Shown piece by piece: positions 33,754 through 45,828 of a DNA stretch of 64,000 bases. Position numbers and translations under genes: made by a program. A model generated the notes under the pieces. That model did not search any database. It was not told where the DNA came from and saw only the letters and a list, made by a program, of their open reading frames with translations. The stretch covers positions 119,174 to 183,173 of the forward strand of contig QKWP01000104.1 of assembly GCA_003550325.1 (NCBI GenBank), read 5' to 3'. The number at the start of each line of letters is the position of its first letter. Within the stretch, counting starts at the first letter, position 1. This DNA is from Gigaspora rosea. Taxonomy: Eukaryota > Glomeromycota > Glomeromycetes > Diversisporales > Gigasporaceae.

Positions 33754-35215
33754 TTAATCAATTTCCATTGCCTCATACATTTCCTCGTTATCCATTATCT
33801 CATATATTTCCTCGTCATCCATTACCTCATACATCATTTGCATCCCTTCATTATCTATTACCTCGTCATCCATTTCTTCAGTATTCAAAATATTTTCATC
33901 AGAATCACTATCGTATGGCACATCGTTATCTGATACAAAATCATTATTATTCGGGTCATCTAAAAAAATACCTTCTTCTATTGGCAACTCATCCAAATGG
34001 TTTTTGACAATGGCTTTGAGGCGGCTTGACATTTTTTCATCTTCACTGCCATCGGGGTTAAGCGTGAGTCTGCTTGCTTCGAAAGATCTGATCAAAATAT
34101 TTGAACTAATTTCTTTCCAAGTTTCTGATACCCATTCACAAACTTGTACATATGGAGCCTTTTTTTGGTTTTCTTTTTTTGTATATTCTTTTTTTCCTTT
34201 GTCCATCCATTCTTCCTACCTTCTTTTCATCCCCTCTTTGAAAGGCTTGTTGACCGAAACATCTGGGGCTGTAAAACGCTAGTTGTTCCGCCAGGTATTC
34301 TTATAACTTCTAGGCCTTCTTTCTCTAACGCCTTAATAATATCATCACGAGTGTGGCTGCGATGTTCATTTACAAAAAGTATACCTTTATTCTTAAAAAA
34401 GCCATTGGGCCTTGCTCTAATGACACGGGGAATATACGTAGAAATTAATAAATCTCCAGTCATATTTGCTGAGGGCGCCGTTGTTACCACAATATCCCGG
34501 GAAAATCTCCCTTTGGAGGTTTTTTTTAACTTGAAGATTACAGTAGGTGGAAGTTTTTCTCCAGCAGCAGTGTAACCAAGAACTACTGTAAAACGTAGTT
34601 TGTCATTTCCCGTAGTTTTAACAGGCACTTCACGAACACCTTCGAATTCAATCGTCGAGTTCCGTGGCATATCGAACTACATTGGGGTTTTGTCAAAGGA
34701 TAAAATATATTTTTTTCAACATTATATGTTTTTTCACGCGAAGTCTTGAGAAAATTTTTAATTACTAAAGGAACATCTTCGGGAACTTTCTGTGCTAATT
34801 GTGTCCTAGCACGTTTTACTAAATTATGTCGTTGCTTAAAGCGTTCGGCCCAACCACGCGAAAACTTCATATCTCTAATATCCAGGTCTTTGCTTAAGTC
34901 TCTAGCTTTTTTTATGATCAAGGATGTTGTAACCGCTGCTTTTTCCTCTCTTCTTTCTTTAATAAATTTTAACAACTCTTCTTCTAACGAAGGGTGTGTT
35001 ACTTTCAGACAGCGACCTTTGAGAACACGCACCTGATTTACATTTAAATGTTTATTCTCTTTAATATTTTCAAGCTCTTTTTTCTGCTTACGCCACTCTT
35101 GGACTCGTTTTCGGTCAATTTTATAGTATAAAGCAGCACCACGATTGGAGGTAGTTTCCGCATACGAGATTACTTCAAGCTTAAACGCGACAGTGTAACT
35201 CCTTTTTGTGCTCAT
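33754..35215 (-). pseudogene. Pogo/Tigger transposase (HTH-CENPB + DDE), broken
   Basis: It starts at the ATG at 35213-35215 (MSTKRSYTVAFKLEVISYAE), a pipsqueak-like HTH. A CENP-B type domain follows (FSRGWAERFKQRHNLVKR, about 34855-34800). The first catalytic Asp is readable in SFDKTPM, but a frameshift precedes it and a TAG replaces the Trp at 34677-34679. The middle reads MPRNSTIEFEGV, then LRFTVVLGYTAAGEKLPP. The second catalytic site reads LFVNEHRSHT, with Asn where Asp is expected. The third, DVSVNKPF after TTSVLQP, is reached only by another frameshift near 34265, and a TAG follows near 34220. The C-terminus is a strongly acidic Asp/Glu tail (DDEEIYEIMDNEEMYEAM), as in other fungal Tigger proteins. 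Dead copy. Confidence 0.88.
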
Positions 35216-35447
35216 GAGTACTTGTAAGACAACCTATTACAAAACAAACTTTAGACAATGTTTTATATATTGTAAATGATCGTGGCACAAGAAAAAAAAA
35301 AGTACTTACATACGTAAAGTATTATTACAGTACTAGTAGCTTCCACCATATTGTTTGATTCTGCAAGTGATCCTTTATACTTATTTTTTTTGATTTTTTA
35401 ATGTTACAGTTTTGGTACTGGTATCATAAGTCTTATTTGCCTTTAAA

Positions 35448-35582
35448 TTTTAGCATATGGTGTCATAAATTTTTAATGTCATATCGTATTTTAGCATATG
35501 TTGTTATAAATTTTTAATATCATATCGTATTTTAGCATATGGTGGCATAAATTTTTAATGTCTTATCATAATTTGTGCTTAG
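35448..35582. repeat. Three ~46-bp tandem units
   Basis: TTTTAGCATATGGTGTCATAA-type units, each with AAATTTTTAATGTC(AT), inside the 5' part of the Tigger element upstream of the transposase start. Confidence 0.8.
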
Positions 35583-36751
35583 ATATTAGTATAGTAACCT
35601 AACAAGATGACATATATTTAATCAGGTAGTTCATGAAATAAAAAATAGCGAACAAGATTCTTTTTTTTAAAAAAAAAAAATCGGAAATAAAAGCAAGTCA
35701 TGACAGTTTATATAAGCAGTATTTTTTGTTTGTACATACTGTTACATATTTGTATATAGAGTAAAATGGCGCATATGTCAACCAAATTTGTAGTAGTTCG
35801 TGAGCAATCTAATGCATATCACTATATCGCTATATGATGTTGAATGTACGTACATACCGGCATTACTACTTATATATAACGCACATGGGCGTTATTTGAA
35901 AAATCAGGGTTATCAAAAAATTGACTATTGTTTCAAAATAACGCCCATGCGTGTACTCTAATTAACGCGCATAAACTCAAAATAACGCGCAGGTGGGCGT
36001 TATTTTGCGAAAATACAGTAGCTTATTTTTGGAAACATATGGTAGCTGTGCCTTGATTAGTAGTAATATAACAAACTAAATTTTATCTTTTTTTGTTGTT
36101 GTAAATAAATTCTATTTTTTGTAATATATAATCTGCAAATCTTTATTGAATTAATTATTATTATTCTAATTTGATAAAAATTATAAATTTCTTATATCTA
36201 TACTACTAAAATTTTAATATCTGTCCGTCGGTGTGCTTTAAATGGTTTGATTGGTTAAATTTTTTAAGATTATAGCTATAAACAATAACGTATTTGGTTT
36301 AATATGTACTAATAAATATTTAGCGAGTTTATATAGTACTAGAAATCTATACTTGATATGTTCAATTTTTTCAATTGCCAAAATTTTTTATACAAGAGAG
36401 TTTTCACATATGCGCAAATTTGTGGCATACCCAAAATTTATGACGATCCTAAATTTGAATATATAGTGCATTTCTTATTTGATAGCCTAAATCAACCAAT
36501 TATATTAGTGAATTTTTAATTTTTAATGTATTTAGAAATTTATAAAAGTCTTTGTGCTACTCGGATTGGTATACCACCCTTCAAATTAAATAGTAAATTA
36601 ATAACGCACTTAGGGTCAGTTAGTCAATTATTTACCACTTGGGTAGTACCAAACGACTCCTTTTTTTAAAAGTATATAATGTATACTTCCAAATTCATTA
36701 TTTGTATTTTAGTAAATTTGTTTTTTTTTATATACACATATTAAACTTCTA

Positions 36752-38963
36752 AATGGCAGAAATTCACAAATATCCTTATGAACCAAACATTTATTACAAA
36801 GAAAAAAATAGAAGTTTTCATTATACAATAATTGAAGAAGGAATTAATCCTCTTAAATATAAATATACATTTGCTCAGCATTATAAAATATGAAATTGAA
36901 ACAACTTGGGGTAGAAGTAAAAACCAACAAACTGTAAAATGTGCTATTAATTATATCGATAATAAACCTATATTCTATATATATTTTGGTGATAGCTTTA
37001 AAAATCAAGTAATCTCAAAAAAAAGTGCAAGTGATGCAGCAACTTTATTTCACAATATAAGTAAAATTTAAATATATTTATTTTATATATAGTATAAGAT
37101 ACTATATTTAATATTAATTTATAATATTATTTAGAAAGTTACTACTCTAAAATTAACACAAACTTCAGGTATCCTTTTATTTGGACTGCAATTAAATTGT
37201 GTTAAAAAAATCGTGAAAATAAAAGACAACATAATAGTTTAAAGTTAGTTAGTGAAGCAAGTTCATCTGCACTTACTAAATGGCTTGAAAGTTTGCAACA
37301 CAAATTTATAATAATTTTCAAACCTGTAGTAATGAATATTATAACCAATTAGATGTTCTTAATTTAGAATCACTTCAATATTCCGTTGATACCAATTTTT
37401 ATACGATTGAATATAATAATCAAAATAAAGAAAATCAAAAACAACGTGCAATGTCTTTTGTACAAGTAATGGATCAAAACTTAATATCTCGAGAAGCTTA
37501 TAGAAATTTAACAGCCTTGGAATATAACTTACCACGAGAATATATTGTATCTAATACAAAAATTCAAATTGATAATGAAATGCAAACATTAATGCCAATC
37601 AAGTTAATTAATATAAAAACAGAATTGAAGTCAATTTATCAGAAAATGAACAACCAGATATAGATGATTCAGATATAATAGAACAAGTAACAAATGCAAT
37701 TGGAAAAGCAGGATATCGTAGCATTAAAGATATTTTAAATTATATAATGCCCTTTTTAATTAATCAAAATATCTTAAATCCAACAAATCCAAGTATTAAT
37801 CTTCGAATATCAGGTGATGGAAGAAACGTTAGAAGAAAGATTAAACATGTGATGGTAACATGTGCAATTCTTGATGATAAAACAAATTTTTATTTTCCAA
37901 ACCATCATTATGTTGTAGTATTATATCCTAGAAGTGAAAATTATGATTCTTTAAAAAATGCGATATCATTATTTTTAAATGAATTGCATGAATTAAAAGA
38001 ATTAGAAATAAAAATTAATAACATTACTTGGAATATTAATCTTTATTTCTCTGCTGATTGGAAATTTTTATGCATTTGTTTGGGTTTTAATGGAGCCAAC
38101 TCTTATTACTATTGTTCTTGAGCAATACGAATAAAGATAATAGAGAAAATTTAGATGTATGATAGACAATTAGCAAATCAATGGACCAATTAAATGCTGA
38201 TTTTACTATCTATAATGGTCACAAAAATCCTCCACTTTTCAATATGATTCCATTAGATAATTGGGTAATTGATGAGCTCCATACTATGCTAAGAATAACT
38301 GACTGTCTTTGGCGTTTAGTATTAAATGAATTGCAAGATGATGATCTTTTTGATGAATTTACTCGTAAAGTAATTATAGAGGAAATGAAACGTATTTTAG
38401 TTCAATTTCAATTTTGGAAAGAACAAGGATCAAAAAGCTGGAACTATATGATAAAAGTTTTAAAAAACTTTAATCTTAATTTACTTTTTATACCTTCATG
38501 AGCAGCTAAAATTAGAAATTTATGGGACAAATTTTCACAACTTTACGATAATTTACGAGATAATTCTACTGATCCAAACGTATTCGAAAAGGCTGCAAAA
38601 GAATGGTTAATTTTGTTTTTAACACCTTCTAGTGGAAATTGGGAAGCCAATGAAGAAGTAATTTCAGGGTTATATTTACCAAGCGACATTACACCTTACA
38701 TGCATGTTTTAATTTATCATGCAGCTGAAATAATACAAATTCACAGACATTGGGATTAAAAGCCTTTTCTTGTAGCGCTGTTGAAAAGAAGAATCACCAA
38801 CAAGTATCCTACTTTTTTTGTAAAACCTTGAAAGATAGAGGGAAAAATAAAGATGAAAAATCAGCAATTAAAGACCTTCTTGATTACAAAAACAGGAATC
38901 TATATTTTTCTTATAACGATATTTCCTGTTCATCTTCCAAACGTCAAAAAATTTATATTCATT
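36752..38963 (+). pseudogene. Large repetitive gene, transposase-like layout, many frameshifts
   Basis: At least six open pieces in shifting frames run collinearly. They read MAEIHKYPYEPNIYY; ETTWGRSKNQQTVKC; MSFVQVMDQNLISREAYRNL; ISGDGRNVRRKIKHVMVTCA and AILDDKTNFYFPNHHYVVVL; LYFSADWKFLCICLGFNGAN; PLDNWVIDELHTMLRITDCL; RNLWDKFSQLYDNLRDN; and KAFSCSAVEKKNHQQVSYFF (about 38756-38815). The G-D-G block, then a D in SADWKFL and a Cys nearby, recalls the spacing of tnp2/KDZ-like DDE transposases. I recognise it as a multicopy gene type of such fungi rather than a named family. The function is not established and this copy cannot be translated. Confidence 0.6.
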
Positions 38964-39159
38964 AGATAAATATCATGCAAATAAAGATATACAAAGTTTA
39001 TCTTAAGTGATTGTATTAATGTGCGAACTTTATTTCGAACAAATTATGTTCATTAATTATATCTAGTAAATGAAAATGAAAATTTAGGAATAACTAATTA
39101 TATTTATAAAATTACCACTATATTGATTAGTAAAGATAGATATAAATTTTTATTTAAAA

Positions 39160-39475
39160 AAAGGACAAAATCCAATAAATAAGAATTTTAAAGAAAGAGA
39201 AGATCTAAAAAGCGAATATTTAATAATGTATAGCTTGTCCAATAAAAATTTTAAAAAAAAAATCATCCAGTAATATGCGATTTTATCTAATAAGAATTTA
39301 GGAAACGAAGTCCTTAATAATGCCTAACTGATCTATCTAGACAATTTTAAAAAAAGCGAAAACAAATTAATGCTGACACTATCCAATAAAAATTTAAAAA
39401 AGACCTAATGACACGAATGTCCCAACGTTTTTAAAAATGTGAAGGCAAACATTTTAATAATAAACTTAAAAATAG
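39160..39475. repeat. Degenerate repeat, roughly 85-bp unit
   Basis: TCCAATAAAAATTTTAAAA-type segments recur near 39170, 39240, 39290 and 39380, each followed by TAATAATG or similar. Confidence 0.5.
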
Positions 39476-39514
39476 GGAACACTTTCATATTTTTATCTAA
39501 TATGAAAGTGTTCC
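39476..39514. repeat. Perfect 15-bp stem hairpin
   Basis: GGAACACTTTCATAT and its exact complement around a 9-base loop, just inside the putative 3' end of the Helitron-like unit. Confidence 0.9.
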
Positions 39515-39589
39515 GATTTAGTTATTTTTTAAACAAGTGCCAATAAATAAGTGAAAAAGCACGGGTTGTTACAAAAGACCTGTACAATA

Positions 39590-40060
39590 ATTATCACCTA
39601 CCAAATAAATGTAATGAGGCATTATGCAATAATCTTCATGAACTTAAGTATCTTATTCTAAATGCTTTGATTAATAAATATTTAACAATTAGGTAAAAAA
39701 TAAAGATACCATGTAACATAAATTTTCATGAATCTAAATAATGTATTCCAAACATTCAGATTAATAAATATCACTCCTTAAATAAAATATGAATAGGAAG
39801 TATTATTGCAATAGTAATCTTAAATAGTTTATTCTATGTTTCGATTAAAATTTACTTACTAGATTAGCGCAAATTAAATGAATCTGAATAGATAATTAAA
39901 TATTTTGATTAATAAATACTCAAACACAAAATAAATGTAAATGAGATTCGTACAAAGTCTTAAATAGCATACACTTAAATGGTTTAAATAATAAATGTTT
40001 ACCTACTAAATTAATGTAATACAGTGCAACATAAATTTTTGTGATCTAAATCAGTGTTCT
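39590..40060. repeat. Degenerate minisatellite, ~80-95-bp unit, about six copies
   Basis: Units share AATAAATGTAATGAG, TTCATGAA(T)CT(A)AA and TTGATTAATAAATA elements at near-regular spacing. Confidence 0.65.
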
Positions 40061-40555
40061 TAATTTTCATTCCAGTGTTAAATTTTTTTGCCTTCCAGTT
40101 GTGTAAACGTTCCAGTGATACTATCAATTTTACTTCCAGTGAGCTTTTAGTGGTTTCTAGTGAGCTTTCAGCAATAACACTAATTAATTCCAAATACCTT
40201 GATTAGTAATGTTCATAAATATGATCGAATAAGTTCTTTTAATTTGCTACCCATGGACATACCAGAAATTTAGTAACTGGGTCAGTTCAGCCAGAGTAGG
40301 GATCACACAAGTAACCCATAAATGCATAATTATGGGCATGTTATTAGATAGCATATATATAAGTTTGAATGATTCATTAAAATTGATAACCAGCAGAAAG
40401 TCTTCGCCAAGCTGGGATCTCTGAATAACTTCAAAGCTATAAATATCAAGCAACTTTTGCAAAATCTTTACTGACAAAACTTTGGGTGCAATCTAAGATA
40501 AAAAAAAATTTGATATAAATATGCCTTGCTAAACTCAAACCCTAAACTTAAACTA
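40061..40555. other. Spacer, no supported gene
   Basis: Short TTCCAGTG repeats at 40070-40170. A minus frame (40247-40477) has no recognisable signature. Confidence 0.4.
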
Positions 40556-40746
40556 GAAGATATTTCAGAAGAATTAAGATCAATTCATTTTGCAGGATAT
40601 ATTCATGCGGACTTTCACAGTTATGATATTTTGCAAAACTGAGACATTAATGAAGCATACAGTCATATTTCAGGTATAGGATTATCTAAAAAGCAAGATG
40701 AAAAAAATGATTCAAATGGTCATACTTATGGTATTAGTCTTCCAGG
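40556..40746 (+). pseudogene. Protein kinase catalytic-loop exon remnant
   Basis: Frame DISEELRSIHFAGYIHADF, then HSYDILQN, then a TGA, then EAYSHISGIGLSKKQ. This is the catalytic loop to activation segment of the fungal kinase family. HRD is changed to HAD, the Asn of the loop is Asp (YDIL for GNIL), and DFG reads as GIG. A consensus donor (CAGGTAAGG) ends the exon at 40746. With key residues lost it cannot be an active kinase. Confidence 0.7.
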
Positions 40747-41394
40747 TAAGGTCTCAAAATTGTCCCAAAGACTTCACTTATCAACATATCGAAGTATTCA
40801 TCATTTGTCTCTATATTGTAAGTTAATCTATATATCTTAAGCTTGTTACCACGTTATACATATCAAATAATTTTAAACTTTATAAAATTTATACAATAAA
40901 TTAGTTTAATATGTACATTATAAATTGCATAATAAATAATGATCAGCTTACTTCTTTCAAAAAATCAGAAGAGTTTTCCTGAGAACCAGATGCCTTGAAT
41001 ATAACGATGCTAGATTTGTTGTATAATCTATTATATTTTCCAAAAGAAATTTCGTCATATCTTGCACAAAATTAATTACATCAAATTTTCGTATATTATC
41101 TAACCAGTTCGCAGAAAATAGCCCAAATTTTCCTTAGTCTATCCTATGGAATCCATTCAATTTTTTAATGCAATAATCAATATCCGCATTTCCACTTGTC
41201 CATTCTTGTTAGAATCACATGTCCAATACCATGTTTCAGATGTGTTGTCTTCCATATTTCGAATTTTTTTATACTTATCCACTAAAAATATTCTAAATTA
41301 ATGTAAGTCACTCAAGTAGCAATTTCCATAATTTGATTAACAAAGCTTATAAAGCTTATACAGGCTAACCGGGCGACTCTTATTACAATTTCTA

Positions 41395-41450
41395 TATATT
41401 TCGACTTCAATTCCAATTTGATAATAATACCCAAGGCTGCTTATTTCACT
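41395..41450 (-). pseudogene. Sel1-repeat remnant
   Basis: Minus-strand reading SLGYYYQIGIEVEIYR matches the LGYCY..GIGVE core of Sel1 repeats; flanks are out of frame. It lies about 650 bp from the kinase remnant but on the other strand. Confidence 0.5.
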
Positions 41451-41972
41451 AGTGTCATATTAGCACATTTTTTGCAATAAATATATACTTTATATTCATC
41501 CTTGTTGGCACCGATGATATAATTGTGTACCAATCCAAGTATTTCTGAATTTGCCTAGGTGTATAGAATTTAGGATATTGTTTACTATTCAATTCAGTGA
41601 GAGAGTTTTAATCAATTCACACAACTGGATAACAATTTCAAAATATATGCGTAAAATAGCAAAAAGCTTAAATACCTTCAGATCATCACTATTAAGATCA
41701 CAAACAATAAATGAAGGAATTTGAGAAGTGTAATTAGGGCGGTAGTATATTTTAGCACTCAATAGAAAGGTATATATGATAGTGAATTTGAAATTCAAGA
41801 CTTCTGATGTTAATAAGTTTATATACATAGCATACATGTAAGTTAAATCAGCAAATGAAAATCAATTTAAAAAATTTACATGTAAATTAACAACCTTATT
41901 CTAACTCTTATTCTAATTTTCTAACATTAAACTTTGTAATATCGCATATAATGTGATAATGGGTCAAATTTT

Positions 41973-42691
41973 TTAAAAATCAATAAAATGAATAACAAAG
42001 CAAAGAGTTTTATAAAATGGTAGACTTTTGAACACTTCTACCTCAATTTCGAAAATATTTCTTGGCAGTAAAAAAATAAATATATATAAATTCTGCTTGA
42101 CAAATGTTTTTTTTAGAATCAATCTCTTTTTTTCTCGCCATTCAATAATAACCTCTCCACGAGGATAACTTAATTTTCGAACTTGTTTTTTAGAATTTTT
42201 AACTGTGCCAATTGCTGCTTCTTCTTTCGCATGTCTAATTAATAGATGTTGATCTTGAGATATATCATGTGGTGTTAATTGAATGTAAGTTTTTTGACTT
42301 TGTAAATGGTATTTAACTCCCCAATTAACATTATAAAGAATATTAGACAATTCTTGATATCCGGTAGAACCACAAAATATACATTTAGAAACACCTGTTT
42401 GTTTGTTGTAATAATAAATATAGCCCTCGAAGATAACTTGAAATATACTTTCTGAACAGGTAAAAGAGACTGCTTGAAGGCCAGTATTTTTATATTTTTA
42501 CCCAACCGTCGATAAATAGAATATACAATATCACCTTTAATATTGGCAATTATTGAAACAGGTATTTTTTTTTGCTCTACGGATAGTTTATTTAATTTGC
42601 GGATAGTGTTATTATGTTGTAAAAACCCATGATTAGTTTCGAACTCTTTTTGGCAAATTAAGCACTTTAGTTTGCATATTAAAGCACTCAT
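41973..42691 (-). pseudogene. C2H2 zinc-finger repetitive protein, frameshifted
   Basis: It starts at 42691 (MSALICKLKC) with a C2H2 finger CLICQKEFETNHGFLQH (C-x2-C-x7-H-x4-H). It continues about 130 residues to a stop at 42275. An overlapping frame (42350-41973) continues with NWGVKYHLQSQKTYIQL and YPRGEVIIEWREKKRLIL. The two frames overlap at 42275-42350, so the break is a frameshift there. The arrangement (finger, then a ...NWG.K......KTY... block) fits a multicopy fungal family of unknown role. No transposon ends are seen around it. Confidence 0.55.
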
Positions 42692-42699
42692 ATTTTTGA

Positions 42700-43050
42700 T
42701 TTGTTTAATTGAAAAAAAACTAGAAAAAAAATTATATTTGTATTTTGTTATATAATTTTTCTAATTGCTTGGATCTTTTGACAATTACAATTAACTTACC
42801 TATAAAAAAGTGATGGGTTTTGGTGACGGATGATGGGTTTGACACTTATTTCTTATAGTTTTTGTTTTTTTTGAGGAGCATCAAGTAATTTTCCTGATCA
42901 TTAGACCAATCAAAATCAGATAATCAAATATTTTGGGGTTATAATTTGAGGCCCAATTCCAAAGATCAGCGGATATGAAAAAACTGACTAGTAATTTTGT
43001 AGAGCAGTATTAGTTCATAGATTTGAAAAATATTTTTTTGTATAATTACT
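42700..43050. other. Spacer, no gene seen
   Basis: AT-rich with GTGATGGGTTTTGGTGACGG duplicated in part (42810-42845). Nothing else supported. Confidence 0.4.
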
Positions 43051-43051
43051 A

Positions 43052-43690
43052 TTTATACTACTAAAATTTTATATTTGTCAGTCTGTGTGTTTTAAATTAT
43101 TTAATTAGCTAAATTTTTTATGATCAGTTATATGGGGATGAGTTAGTAGAAAAGGGACAAATTTTTTCTAAGTAAAAGTTTTCTTGACTTTAAGCTTAAA
43201 CATTTTAACAACTATCTTAATAAATTTAATAAAATTTTTTTTTATTTTAATTCTATATAAGTTCAAAATTAAAATAAAAAAATTTTTAGCAAATTTGATT
43301 AAATAGTGATCAAAATATTTTAATTTAAAAATTAAAAAAATGTTACTAAAAATGATTTGTCCCTTTTCTACTAACTCACCCCATATTGTAGCCATAAACA
43401 ATAAGGAGAGTGACAAAAATTATATAATTTTTTAGGGAGGAAGAGGGCAAAAAAAAGTGAAATTATATATAAAAAACCTAACTATTTATATATTAAAAAA
43501 GAGGGAGAAGAAGTAGATTTCTGATAAAAAATAATTAGATGATTAATGACATGGTCCTAACACATTTGGTTTAATGCATACTAATAAATATTTAGTGAAT
43601 TTATATAGTACTAGAGGTCTATACTTAATATGTTCAATTTTTTCAATTGCCAAAATTTTTTATATAAGAGAATTTTCAAAAAAACTGACT
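43052..43690 (+). repeat. Second copy of the Helitron-like 5' end, with insertions
   Basis: It matches 36197-36410 (ATACTACTAAAATTTTA..., then TTGCCAAAATTTTTTATA) but is interrupted by a MITE at 43131-43386 and a further unmatched segment at about 43405-43560. Confidence 0.7.
43131..43386. mobile_element. MITE with ~32-bp inverted ends
   Basis: ATGGGGATGAGTTAGTAGAA with AAGGGACAAAT is inverted at 43350-43386 (CTACTAACTCACCCCAT). The related copy at 36.27 kb lacks it and so shows the unoccupied site. Confidence 0.8.
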
Positions 43691-44069
43691 AGTAATTCTG
43701 TAGAACAATATTAGTTCTATAAATTTGAAATTTAATTTGGAAAATATTTTTTTGTATAATTACTATATGTTTCTAAACTTTAAAGCGGCATAATTTTAAT
43801 TTTAAAAATCTGGCTAGTAACTTTGGTCTAATTTTTGAACAATACCTAAAGATATAACTATATTTAATTTTATTTTCATATTACATATCTCTATATTAAT
43901 GATACTGCCTGAAACTTTATAGTTTTGGATTGCCCAAACCAAAACTGGTATTACCAGTTTCAGATATGACCTTTTTGGCCGAAGCTTGCCTAAAGGCCTG
44001 AAACTTTATCAATACTCTGAAACTATACTAAATCTCCAAAACTGGCCTGTTAATATGAAATTTTATATA

Positions 44070-44149
44070 TAGCAAGTTTTAATCTAAGTTTATTTACAAA
44101 ATTGAGTTTCTTTTTTTAGTTTGTATTACCTGTGCTCAAATAAGTAAGC
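44070..44149 (-). mobile_element. Solo MITE terminus
   Basis: TTTGTATTACCTGTGCTCAAATAAGTAAGC resembles the right end of 30865-31220, with a few substitutions. No matching left end nearby. Confidence 0.55.
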
Positions 44150-44279
44150 TAATGCCTTTAAGGTTCTTTGTATTGGCATAACAGAAGAACTGTACATACC
44201 TAAACAAGATAGGAATAATTTGAAAAACAATTATTAATTACTAATTAAGTATAAACAAACTTCAATACAAAGGTTGATC

Positions 44280-44640
44280 TGTAATAAATAAATAATCTTT
44301 TTTTTTTAAAATCTTTTTTGATCTTTTTTTTTTTTTAAGATCTTTTTGATCTTTTTTTTTATTTAAATATTTTATTATTTATTTAAATTTTTTAACGTTA
44401 CATTTTTTTTATTTTTTTTAAAATCTTTTTAATTTTATTTTTTATTTTATTTTTATTTTTTTAAGATCTTTTCAATCTTATTTTTCTTTTTCTTTTTACT
44501 TAAATATTTTATTTAAATATTTTATTTTTTTTAAATTTTTTTTAATTTTATTTAAGTTATTTATTTTTTTTATTTAAATTTTTTATATAGTATAACATAT
44601 TTTTTTTTATTTATTTAATTAGCAATTCACATAAGAACAG
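44280..44640. repeat. T-rich low-complexity tract
   Basis: Alternating T-runs with GATCTTTTT and ATTTAAATATTTTA units. Confidence 0.75.
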
Positions 44641-44935
44641 AACAGTTTATATAATAAAAGTAGAACAAATTTACTATAAAATTCTGAAATATTGAAATCC
44701 AGTTTGCCTACAATATAAAGTATTAATATTGAAATATAATATAAAATTAAATTATATAGATATAAAAATATGGTATTTGGCTTTCTTTTTATTAAGAGTT
44801 TGGTAGAATTTTCTAAAAATAAAAAATATTTTACTAAGAGCTAAATTTTGAATTTTAAAAAAACATCTTTTTACTATACAGTATAATTTTGGGAAATTGG
44901 ATTCTATATTACTATTAAAACTATATAAATATTTA

Positions 44936-45828
44936 GAAAAAATGTATTTGTCACTGAAGGTGACAGTAGGGTGTGAAATGTCATATGATCTACAAACTTA
45001 GTGAAGATCATATATTAATTTTACTAATAAAGATTTTTTGTCGATCATTCTGTTTAATAACAAAAACATATAAAATTTTAAATTGAAATAACTTCTGAAC
45101 TATTCACGAGATACATGCGAAATTATATTTATTAGATTCCTTTCAACATTCTCTTTAAAGCAATAAAGCCCTTTTTTTATTTTTCATATAAGTTAAAGCG
45201 AAAACTGATTACTAAAACACGATTAATTTTATGACAATAAAAAAAAGAGATCTATTACCATAAAGAGAACATTAAGTGGAATCTAACAAAGGTATTTTTA
45301 CTCGTATATCTTTAATAGTTCAAAAGTTATTTCAGTTTAAATTTTATATTGATAATGATAATGATCGTAACGAGTAATTATTAGCAGTCAGAAATAGGTT
45401 GCAGATCATACAGATCATCAGAAAATCTTGATTAGTAAAAATTATTATGTGATCTTCACTATGTTTGTATTTGTTATGCTATTTCACACTCTAAGGTGAC
45501 AGTCACCAGAGTATGATCGCCCAATTAGATTGTGTAATGTTCGATCAAAACAAAAACAAAGCGTCGAAACTTACTATCGTTAGAATCAGGGTTAAAGCCA
45601 TAGTTAGGGGTCGGGTAAAGCTCTATATATAGTAAAATTTTGTAAGAAATTTTTTTTTGCATAAAAAAAAGTAGTTTCATAGACAAAATTTTAAGTTAGA
45701 AGTGATTTTTTAAAAAAATTAAAGTTTTTGCATTTTTCACGTTATACATGATCCTTTGATCTAATTGGTTGATCACACTCCGGTGACTGTTACCGCCACT
45801 TCACCGCCGGCGACAAATAGATTCACTC
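44936..45828. mobile_element. MITE (outer), 9-bp target duplication, interrupted by another MITE
   Basis: AAATATTTA at 44927-44935 and 45829-45837. With the inner element removed, the left terminus (ATTTGTCACTGAAGGTGACAG, then CACCAGAGTATGATCGCCC) is the inverted counterpart of the right terminus (45760-45828, ...GATCACACTCCGGTGACTG). The core from 45590 to 45760 (TTTTAAGTTAGAAG) is shared with the MITE at 47809. Confidence 0.85.
44968..45492. mobile_element. MITE (inner), 11-bp target duplication
   Basis: AAGGTGACAGT flanks it exactly (44957-44967, 45493-45503). The termini AGGGTGTGAAAT and AGAGTGTGAAAT (inverted) extend into about 80 bp of imperfect inverted repeat containing TAGTGAAGATCA. 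The interior holds a GAACATTAAGTGGAATC block also inverted. Confidence 0.9.

Larger units (their letters stand above)
32662..36018 (-). mobile_element. Pogo/Tigger DNA transposon, 3.4 kb, inactive
   Basis: TA at 32660-32661 and 36019-36020. Ends CCGTATTTTCG (left) and CGAAAATACAG (right) are inverted. Both subterminal regions (32690-32770; 35878-36005) carry several copies of a (T)AACGCCCATGCG / CATGGGCGTTATT motif in both orientations, likely transposase binding sites. The transposase gene lies on the minus strand (33754-35215). Confidence 0.9.
36197..39575 (+). mobile_element. Candidate Helitron-like unit
   Basis: The left end TCTATACTACTAAAA, followed by ATCTGTCCGTCGGTGTG, looks like a Helitron 5' end. 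The same ~280-bp end is found again at 43052. About 3.37 kb downstream AAGTGAAAAAGCACGGGTTG (39550-39569) resembles the GCACGGGT 3' motif, though I cannot see a clean CTRR end. No Rep/helicase remains. It contains a broken transposase-like gene and a strong hairpin. Confidence 0.4.
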
